This document shows, piece by piece, positions 1 through 4,984 of a DNA stretch of 5,271 nt (positions within the stretch are counted from its first letter, which is position 1; each line of letters begins with the position of its first letter). Source of the stretch: Clostridia bacterium (GTDB taxonomy: Bacteria; Bacillota_A; Clostridia; Christensenellales; Aristaeellaceae). The notes beneath the pieces were generated by a model. The model saw only the letters and a list, made by a program, of their open reading frames with translations, made no database searches and was not told where the DNA came from. The stretch spans positions 1 through 5,271 of the forward strand of contig JAFQOY010000197.1 in assembly GCA_017412025.1 (NCBI GenBank), given 5' to 3'. Both the position numbers and the translations under genes were made by a program.

Positions 1-700
1 GAGCTTCTACGGCCTGCTCTTCGGCTTCCCGATGCCGATCATTCTGGCGCTGTTTTTCAACGAGATCCGCTCCAATCTCGTGCGCAGCACCTGCCAGGTG
101 CTGACCTACCTGCCCAAATTCATGTCCACGGTCATCATGACCTCTCTGGTTACGATGCTGGTCAAGCAGGGCTCGCTGACATCCGGCATGGGCATCATCA
201 GCCAGGCACTGTGCGCGCTGGGCATCATCCCCTACGAGGTTGCCAACGCCGGCCTGCTCAACAATCCCGACTTCTTCCGCGCGATCTATCAGATTTCCGG
301 CGTATGGGAGGGCGCGGGTTACGACAGCATCGTCTATTTCGCCGCAATCATCGCTATCTCGCCCACCAGCTATGAGGCGGCACAGATCGACGGCGCAAGC
401 AAGATGGCGCAGATGCGTTATGTCGTGCTGCCCAGCATCCTCTCCACCATCGTCATCATGCTCATCACCCGCATCGGCTCTCTGCTCAATATCGGCTATG
501 AAAAGGTGCTGCTGCTCTACAACACCAACACTTATGTGACCGCCGACGTGGTATCCACCTTTGCCAACCGCTACGGCCTGATGGGCACGCAGAAGGGCAT
601 GGCGGCCGCGGCAGAGATGATGAACAACGTCATCGGCATGCTGCTGGTCATCAGCGCGAACACAATTGCCCGCAAGGCGTCCGATACATCGCTGTATTAA
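1..700 (+). CDS. lplB: LplB-like carbohydrate ABC transporter permease, 3' part (5' end outside window)
   Basis: This is one of the two membrane-spanning subunits of a CUT1 sugar importer. With its partner permease it forms the channel that receives substrate from the binding protein. The reading frame is open from base 2, giving 232 residues. LplB proteins are usually about 300 residues, so roughly the first 70-90 are missing; the ATG at 32 is internal. Family hallmarks are visible: the stretch FGFPMPIILALFFNE (fragment residues 7-21), TYLPKF near 35-40, and LLLYNTNTY near 168. The cytoplasmic EAA loop is at fragment residues 125-145 (E125-A-A, D130-G131, then VVLP); it docks onto the ATPase. 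The C-terminal end, NTIARKASDTSLY, matches the family's usual IA-K-…-SLW ending. About five hydrophobic segments remain. The gene ends 15 bp before the next permease, consistent with one transcript. Family assignment is firm; the substrate is unknown, and lplB is a family label, not proof of orthology. Confidence 0.93.
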   Translation, partial: SFYGLLFGFPMPIILALFFNEIRSNLVRSTCQVLTYLPKFMSTVIMTSLVTMLVKQGSLTSGMGIISQALCALGIIPYEVANAGLLNNPDFFRAIYQISGVWEGAGYDSIVYFAAIIAISPTSYEAAQIDGASKMAQMRYVVLPSILSTIVIMLITRIGSLLNIGYEKVLLLYNTNTYVTADVVSTFANRYGLMGTQKGMAAAAEMMNNVIGMLLVISANTIARKASDTSLY

Positions 701-715
701 AGGGGAATAAGACGT

Positions 716-1606
716 ATGAAAAGAAGGCTTGAAACGTCCGAGATGATCTTCAAGGTCATCAGCTATACGCTTTTGTCGATTTTCTCCCTGGCCTGCCTGT
801 ATCCGTTCCTGTATGCCATTTCCGCCTCCATCAGCGGCGGGCATGCGGTGGATTACGGCGAAATCGTGCTCTTTCCCAAGGATATCCAGTTCGAAGCCTT
901 CGGGCGGATGTTTCACGACAACATGTTCTGGAACGCGTATTCCAACACGCTGTTCCTGACGTTTTACGGCACGATCTGGGCGCTGTTTGTAGCGATTCTG
1001 GGCGCGTATGCGCTGTCCAAAAAGAGGCTGCTCTTCAGAAGATTCTTCAATTTCTTCCTCGTGTTTACGATGCTCTTTTCCGCGGGCATCGTGCCGCAGT
1101 ATCTGAACTATCTGGATACCAAGGCGGTGTTCAATTCCGTGGGCATCACGGACGATAAATGGCTGGTCGTCATCGCCATGGGCATGGCCGCCATGAACAT
1201 CATCCTGCTGCGCAACGCCTTTGAGGGCGTGCCCAGCGAGATCGAGGAGGCCGCCATCGTCGACGGTTCCACGGAGTTCCAGGTGCTCAGCAAGGTCTAT
1301 ATCCCCATGTGCAAATCCACCATCGCAACGGTGGCGCTGTTCTTTGCCATCTCCCGCTGGAACGGCTACTTCTGGGCGCGCCAGATGATTTCCAACTCCA
1401 ACGAGCATCCGCTGCAGGTGTTCATCCGCCTGAGGCTGGAGGAATACACCGATCCCGAGGCCATGGCCGGCTGGAATGAGATCTTCTCCTCCGACTCGGT
1501 CATCTATGCGCTGATCGTCTGTTCGATCGTGCCGATCCTGATCATCTATCCCTTCATCCAGAAGTACTTCGCCAAGGGCGTGAACGTCGGCGGTGTGAAG
1601 GAATAA
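716..1606 (+). CDS. ytcP: YtcP-like carbohydrate ABC transporter permease
   Basis: This is the second channel subunit, partner of the LplB-like protein just upstream. It is 296 residues, full length for the YtcP/AraQ-type permeases. Six hydrophobic segments fit the family: about 11-33, 76-100, 107-127, 148-168, 200-217 and 262-282. The EAA loop is clear, with E178-A-A, D183-G184 and then YIPMCKS at 195-201, where most relatives have a leucine-proline followed by a small residue. SAGIVPQYL (122-130), SRWNGYFW (213-220) and the ending YPFIQKYFAKGVNVGG (278-293) are also typical of YtcP proteins. The start is supported by an AGGGG sequence at 701-705, a rather long 10 bases before the ATG. The preceding gene's stop directly abuts this site, so translational coupling is plausible. 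Family role is firm. The sugar transported is not deducible, and the symbol is a family name. Confidence 0.94.
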   Translation: MKRRLETSEMIFKVISYTLLSIFSLACLYPFLYAISASISGGHAVDYGEIVLFPKDIQFEAFGRMFHDNMFWNAYSNTLFLTFYGTIWALFVAILGAYALSKKRLLFRRFFNFFLVFTMLFSAGIVPQYLNYLDTKAVFNSVGITDDKWLVVIAMGMAAMNIILLRNAFEGVPSEIEEAAIVDGSTEFQVLSKVYIPMCKSTIATVALFFAISRWNGYFWARQMISNSNEHPLQVFIRLRLEEYTDPEAMAGWNEIFSSDSVIYALIVCSIVPILIIYPFIQKYFAKGVNVGGVKE

Positions 1607-1608
1607 TG

Positions 1609-1643
1609 CTGTATCCCGGACAAGCTCCGGAAAATACATACAG
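1609..1643 (+). promoter_or_regulatory. Interrupted hairpin just upstream of the binding-protein ribosome binding site
   Basis: In the 53-bp spacer after the YtcP-like gene, CTGTAT (1609-1614) pairs with ATACAG (1638-1643). Inside it, CCGGA (1616-1620) pairs with TCCGG (1626-1630) around a CAAGC loop. The internal loop between the two stems is asymmetric (1 and 7 bases). It stops three bases before the ribosome binding site, so it could affect RNA processing or translation of the binding-protein gene. There is no U tract, so it is not an intrinsic terminator. Such short stems can arise by chance; function is inference. Confidence 0.35.
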
Positions 1644-1645
1644 AA

Positions 1646-1652
1646 AGAGAGG
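1646..1652 (+). promoter_or_regulatory. Ribosome binding site that fixes the binding-protein start
   Basis: AGAGAGG lies 7 bases before the ATG at 1660. An in-frame ATG at 1606 overlaps the previous stop codon and would add 18 residues (MLYPGQAPENTYRKRGKH). Those residues would bury the signal peptide. The 1660 start puts the positively charged signal-peptide n-region right at the N-terminus, so it is preferred. Confidence 0.8.
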
Positions 1653-1659
1653 AAAACAC

Positions 1660-3747
1660 ATGAAAATCAAGCGCATCCTTTCTCTGCTCGTGGCGTTGTC
1701 GATGATGCTGACGATGTTTGCGGGCGCGGCTGCTGCTGAAGAGCTGACCTACGCGCAGGGCACCCTGCTGCGCATGGCCACCGGCTACAACAGCACGAAG
1801 ACCGGTCTGTTCTTCGACGCCGAAGTGGCGGGCGAGGGCGTGACCCTGGCCGACGGCGTGACCTATCACACCGGCGACCTCAAGCCCACCTGGGTTCAGG
1901 TGCAGAACACCCTGGGCATTGCCTTTGAAAACCTCTATCAGGGCAACAGCGCCACCAATGAGTTCGACTTCTGGAAAGAGCGTCTGAACGAGGTGGATAT
2001 GGTCAGCGGCACCGCCGCGAAGCTCACCGAGTACGGCGAGGCCGGCAGCATCGTGAACATCGCTGAGTATCTGGATATGATGCCCAACTTCAAGGCGTAT
2101 CTGGAGGCCAATCCGATCGTCCGCCTGTCCATCACCGGCAACACCAGCACCGGCGCGATCTACTTCTCTCCGTATTTTGACGGCGTGAACGACATCGAGC
2201 GCATGCCGCTGATGCGTACCGACTGGGTTGTCAAGCTCCTGGACGGCGAAGGCGAATTCACCGCCGAGCAGAGCAAGGCGCTCGCCCCGGCCGCGTATCA
2301 GCCGTACATGCCCACCACCGGCACTGTCGCCATCGACGTGGTCAACCTGGAAGGCACCGCGGTGGAGACCGTGACCAAGAACTACGACAAGGCCGGCAAC
2401 ATCGTCGCCAAGATGAATGAAGCCCTGGCCGCCGGCCCGGTTGACGGCGTTGCCGCCGTGAACATGCTGCGTACCTACATCGACGAAGCGTACGACGGCT
2501 ACTATGGCGCCGCCCGCTCCAACCTGTTCATCGGCCAGAACGCTGCCTGGGACGCCGACGAAATGGTCGCCCTGCTGCGCTGCGTCGTCGCCAACCCGTA
2601 CACCCTCAACGGCACCGACTCCGTGCAGGGCCTGTTCAGCCGTGAGGACGATAACAACCAGCGCCGCGTTGACATGAAGCGTTTCGCCGGCGTGCTCTTC
2701 GGCGTGCGCGGCATGGAATCCCGTCAGGATTCCCTGTGGATCGACGCCGAGGGCAAGATCCGCGATGCCCGTCAGGACGCCGAGGCCTATGTTGCCATGG
2801 AATACATGAACAACATGGCGAAGGAAGGTCTGATCTCCAAGGCGTTCATGGACAGCTCTAAGGAATCCACCAAGACCTATCTGGAGAACGACCTGGGCTT
2901 CATGCACTACGACTACAACCAGACCCAGACCGTGTACAACCAGACCGCCCTGCAGGACGGCGAGAAGTACATGGCGGTCATGGTTCCGGTCGCCCGCTGG
3001 TTCGACGGCACCAACGCGGAAGGCGTCTACATGCGCTTTACTGAGTCCTGGCGCTCCGTCAAGGTTGACGGCTGGGGCATCTCCGTGGCCGGCACCGAAG
3101 GCAATCAGGACAAGCTCTACGCCGCGCTCAAGCTGATCGACTATGCTTACAGCGAGGAAGGCCAGATCCTGATGAGCTATGGCCCGGATGCGTTCATCAA
3201 GAAGGCCGAGGACGGCAGCTATGTCACCTTCAGCTTCAACGGCAAGGATATGCCGGTCATCGCCGACGCGACCTATGCTGAGCTGTGGGAGAAGGCCTCC
3301 GGCAACTACACCAACTACGCCCGTCAGTTCCTGGGCTCCACCCTGTCCTTCGCCAAGAGCCAGGCGTTTGAGTATCAGTGCACGCACGAGGTCGGCAAGG
3401 AAGGCGCCGGCTATATCTCCACCGCCATCGGTCTTGGCACGATCAAGCATCCGGAGCTGGCTGTGACCGAGAATCCGTGGTACACCTCCGTGCCCACCGT
3501 GCTGCCGAATACCACCGTTGAGAACAACATGATCAACGAGTTTGTGGATCTGAGCGAGAAGTTCAACGACGCCAAGGGCAAGCAGAATCTGTTCATCGAT
3601 CAGATCGTCAGCGGCTACGCCGTTGAGGGCATGTCCAGCGCCGAAGAGTCCGCTGCGTATGTTGCGGGCTCCATGGGCGGCAAGCAGTACCTCGCGCTCA
3701 AGCAGCGCGCCTGGGACCGCCTGGTCGAGTACTACAACGCTCTGTAA
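1660..3747 (+). CDS. Large extracellular solute-binding protein of a carbohydrate ABC importer (LplA-like)
   Basis: This is the substrate-capturing component of the importer, acting outside the membrane. It is 695 residues from the ATG at 1660. A Sec signal peptide is obvious: MKIKR, a hydrophobic core at 6-21, then an alanine-rich AGAAAAEE stretch that fits signal peptidase I cleavage after about A26. There is no lipobox cysteine; the only cysteines are C308 and C574, far into the mature protein. Lipobox lipoproteins are the norm for Gram-positive binding proteins. Family-like segments include FDFWKERLNEVDMVSG (102-117), a middle region with MRTDWVVKLL (185-194), and a C-lobe with ESWRSVKVDGWGIS (462-475) followed by an LIDYAYSEEGQILMSYGPD helix (492-510). 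At 695 residues it is longer than the roughly 450-560 usual for LplA-type proteins; the region after about 530 looks like the extra part. Codon use is strongly biased to C- or G-ending codons (AAC, AAG, ACC, GCC), suggesting high expression. The ligand is unknown. Confidence 0.9.
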   Translation: MKIKRILSLLVALSMMLTMFAGAAAAEELTYAQGTLLRMATGYNSTKTGLFFDAEVAGEGVTLADGVTYHTGDLKPTWVQVQNTLGIAFENLYQGNSATNEFDFWKERLNEVDMVSGTAAKLTEYGEAGSIVNIAEYLDMMPNFKAYLEANPIVRLSITGNTSTGAIYFSPYFDGVNDIERMPLMRTDWVVKLLDGEGEFTAEQSKALAPAAYQPYMPTTGTVAIDVVNLEGTAVETVTKNYDKAGNIVAKMNEALAAGPVDGVAAVNMLRTYIDEAYDGYYGAARSNLFIGQNAAWDADEMVALLRCVVANPYTLNGTDSVQGLFSREDDNNQRRVDMKRFAGVLFGVRGMESRQDSLWIDAEGKIRDARQDAEAYVAMEYMNNMAKEGLISKAFMDSSKESTKTYLENDLGFMHYDYNQTQTVYNQTALQDGEKYMAVMVPVARWFDGTNAEGVYMRFTESWRSVKVDGWGISVAGTEGNQDKLYAALKLIDYAYSEEGQILMSYGPDAFIKKAEDGSYVTFSFNGKDMPVIADATYAELWEKASGNYTNYARQFLGSTLSFAKSQAFEYQCTHEVGKEGAGYISTAIGLGTIKHPELAVTENPWYTSVPTVLPNTTVENNMINEFVDLSEKFNDAKGKQNLFIDQIVSGYAVEGMSSAEESAAYVAGSMGGKQYLALKQRAWDRLVEYYNAL

Positions 3748-3756
3748 GCATTTTAT

Positions 3757-3783
3757 CCGTGGCGGGGATTTTCCCCGCCGCGG
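3757..3783 (+). repeat. 12-bp stem-loop after the binding-protein gene
   Basis: CCGTGGCGGGGA (3757-3768) pairs with TCCCCGCCGCGG (3772-3783) around a TTT loop, with a single T-G wobble. It begins 9 bases after the binding-protein stop codon. It would be a very stable RNA hairpin, but the bases after it (ATTCCCTTCAG) are not a U tract, so classical intrinsic termination is doubtful. Hairpins in this position often protect the upstream binding-protein mRNA from 3' decay in ABC operons (known, for example, between malE and malF). The role here is inferred. Its last four bases are shared with the next inverted repeat. Confidence 0.75.
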
Positions 3784-3838
3784 ATTCCCTTCAGTCCCCG
3801 ATCGCAAAAGAAACCTTTGGAGGCTGAAGGGAATCCGC
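3780..3838 (+). repeat. Perfect 15-bp inverted repeat with a 29-base centre
   Basis: GCGGATTCCCTTCAG (3780-3794) and CTGAAGGGAATCCGC (3824-3838) are exact reverse complements. The central 29 bases (3795-3823) contain a short CCTTTGG stem and a GGAGG. A perfect 15-bp match is very unlikely by chance in 140 bases. The left arm shares GCGG (3780-3783) with the preceding hairpin, so both structures cannot form in full at once. No U tract follows. Possible roles are partial termination, mRNA stabilisation, RNase III-type processing, or a dispersed palindromic element. The sequence does not decide between these. Confidence 0.75.
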
Positions 3839-3844
3839 AGGACA

Positions 3845-3861
3845 GCCGGCCATACGCCGGC
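3845..3861 (+). repeat. Short GC-rich hairpin, GCCGGC arms
   Basis: GCCGGC at 3845-3850 and again at 3856-3861 can pair around a CATAC loop. Because each arm is itself a palindrome, the two copies are both direct and inverted repeats. It is followed at once by the palindrome CGCATGCG (3861-3868). It is the third potential structure in the spacer and lies 15 bases before the ribosome binding site of the next gene. A chance origin is possible in GC-rich DNA. Confidence 0.4.
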
Positions 3862-3876
3862 GCATGCGTTAATCAC

Positions 3877-3882
3877 AGGAGG
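3877..3882 (+). promoter_or_regulatory. Consensus ribosome binding site for the first small membrane protein
   Basis: A perfect AGGAGG sits 5 bases before the ATG at 3888. It is a better match to the anti-Shine-Dalgarno sequence than the sites of the permease or binding-protein genes. It supports this short gene as real and efficiently translated, even if transcription is reduced by the structures upstream. Confidence 0.8.
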
Positions 3883-3887
3883 TTAAG

Positions 3888-4478
3888 ATGTACCACAGAC
3901 AGTTGACCTGGCAGAAGATTCTCTGCTTTGCTGCGATCGCTGTCAGCGCGATCGTGTTTCTGTATGCCCTGGGGCTGATGACCGATCTGTACGACAGCCT
4001 GTATTATACGATGATGGACCCCAGCAACCCGGACGATACCTGGGTGACGGGCTCGCAGATCTATTATCACATGCAGCCCTTCAACCGTCAGCTGCTTGAG
4101 TACGCCATTGGCATGCTGCTGCTTGCCTGCCTGCTGTTTATCACCAGCACGCACAAGCGCCGCCGGTATTATGCGGGCAACGCAGTTTCCACGTTTGCCT
4201 TTGCAGCGGCGGGCGCAGCCCTTAGCGTGTGGTGCCATCAGCAGATCGAGATGTACAAGGCGGAATTCCTGCAGATCAACTTCGAGGAGCTTGAGTTCTT
4301 CGCCGAGATGATGGATACACCCTATATCGATTCCACCTTCTGGTTTGACGCGCACTACGTCGTGTTCGCGCTGGTGCTTGTGGTCTGCGTGCTGCTGGTA
4401 CATAACTTCATCTGGAAGCATCAGCTCATGCGCGCAGAGCAGCAACTGATTGAAGAGGGAAGGAGGAAGACCGCATGA
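3888..4478 (+). CDS. Uncharacterised four-helix membrane protein, importer-linked
   Basis: I do not recognise a named family for this 196-residue protein. Hydrophobic segments lie at about 11-31, 69-86, 97-116 and 157-175. Positive charge at the N-terminus, at HKRRR (89-93) and in the tail predicts that both ends are cytoplasmic. Two outward loops (about 32-68 and 117-156) are acidic and rich in aromatics. The second has nine Asp/Glu residues (for example E133, E134, E136, E140, D143) against one lysine, with Y/F/W scattered through it. There is no signal peptide, EAA loop or nucleotide-binding motif, so it is not a classical permease. A consensus ribosome binding site precedes it. Its stop overlaps the next gene's start by four bases (ATGA). 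Lying between binding-protein and ATPase genes, it is probably an accessory subunit or a modulator of the importer; that role is inference from position only. Confidence 0.85.
   Translation: MYHRQLTWQKILCFAAIAVSAIVFLYALGLMTDLYDSLYYTMMDPSNPDDTWVTGSQIYYHMQPFNRQLLEYAIGMLLLACLLFITSTHKRRRYYAGNAVSTFAFAAAGAALSVWCHQQIEMYKAEFLQINFEELEFFAEMMDTPYIDSTFWFDAHYVVFALVLVVCVLLVHNFIWKHQLMRAEQQLIEEGRRKTA
4461..4466 (+). promoter_or_regulatory. Ribosome binding site inside the upstream gene, deciding the start at 4475
   Basis: AGGAGG lies within the last codons of the upstream gene, 8 bases before the ATG at 4475. The next in-frame ATG (4484) would be 17 bases away, which is too far. This site and the ATGA overlap at 4475-4478 indicate translational coupling of the two small membrane proteins, consistent with matched production. 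Confidence 0.8.
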
Positions 4479-4972
4479 CGAACATGGATGAAAACAAGCG
4501 CATCTCGCTGGACCGCATGCGCTACACCAAAAACACGCTGTCCTCCTCGCTGGCGCTGTGCGCCATCGTCTTCAATGTGCTGTATTTTGTCAGCATCTAT
4601 GAATCCGACGTCGGCTCCTGGTATTACTCGATGCTCATCGGTGCGTCGATCGTGTATAACCTGCTGTTCATGCTCATGGTGTTCCTCGCCTCCGAAGGCG
4701 TGAAGAATTATAAGATCGGCTATTCGTATCTGCTGCTGGGCGTCGGCGCGGGACAGATCGCGCGCATCTTCATCCTGCCGAGAATGGCCTATCATGCCAC
4801 GATCACCGTGAGCAAGATTTCCTATCAGGTGATGGAGACGCCCCAGTTCATCTATGTAATCCTCTGCCTGATTCTCTCCGCCGTCTGCTGTCTGGCGGGC
4901 GGCGTGATCGGCGTCAGCCGCAGCCGCAAGCTGGCTGCCTACAATGCGACACTCGGCGGAAAGACCGCCTAA
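4475..4972 (+). CDS. Second uncharacterised four-helix membrane protein, importer-linked
   Basis: This 165-residue protein also belongs to no family I can name. Hydrophobic segments are at about 23-43, 49-72, 81-101 and 124-146. The basic N-terminus, the VKNYK loop (76-80) and the SRSRK tail (148-152) predict both ends in the cytoplasm, the same topology as the protein before it. The first outward loop is very short (about 44-48). The second (about 102-123) is mildly polar and not strongly acidic. C137-C138 is a cysteine pair (AVCCLAG) inside the last helix. The segment AIVFNVLYFVSIYES (30-44), followed by WYYSML (49-54), faintly resembles AIVFLYALG and LYYTMM of the upstream protein. It is coupled to that gene by a 4-base overlap, and 12 bases separate it from the ATPase gene. 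An accessory role in the same importer is inferred from this context alone. Confidence 0.85.
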   Translation: MTNMDENKRISLDRMRYTKNTLSSSLALCAIVFNVLYFVSIYESDVGSWYYSMLIGASIVYNLLFMLMVFLASEGVKNYKIGYSYLLLGVGAGQIARIFILPRMAYHATITVSKISYQVMETPQFIYVILCLILSAVCCLAGGVIGVSRSRKLAAYNATLGGKTA

Positions 4973-4984
4973 AGGAGACGCCCT

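Noticed and set aside
1606..1659. An upstream ATG at 1606 as the start of the binding protein
   Set aside because: It would place 18 polar residues before the signal peptide, and it sits in the stop codon of the previous gene. The ATG at 1660 has a well-spaced ribosome binding site.
3757..3838. An intrinsic transcription terminator
   Set aside because: The stems are strong, but neither is followed by a run of T on either strand, and co-directional operon genes continue downstream. Partial termination remains possible but is not supported by the sequence.
3864..3872. A three-codon frame (ATG CGT TAA) just before the first small membrane gene
   Set aside because: It has no ribosome binding site and arises from the palindrome CGCATGCG; nothing suggests a leader peptide.
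1546..3876. A 776-codon open frame on the minus strand covering the whole binding-protein gene
   Set aside because: Its translation is a low-complexity mix of V, G, H, A and L with no recognisable domain. It mirrors a strongly codon-biased plus-strand gene in which antisense stops are rare. The plus-strand gene has a ribosome binding site, signal peptide and family motifs.
3623..3886. A small plus-strand frame overlapping the end of the binding-protein gene and the spacer
   Set aside because: It is out of frame with the real gene, arginine- and serine-rich, has no ribosome binding site and runs through the hairpins. It is a shadow frame.
3934..3954. A hairpin from CGATCGC and GCGATCG near the start of the first small membrane gene
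   Set aside because: It lies in codons for a normal transmembrane helix, and short CGATCG matches are expected in GC-rich DNA. No link to the spacer structures is visible.
3873..4795. Minus-strand open frames opposite the two small membrane genes
   Set aside because: They lack ribosome binding sites and recognisable domains. The plus-strand frames have AGGAGG sites, correct membrane-protein charge patterns and operon spacing.
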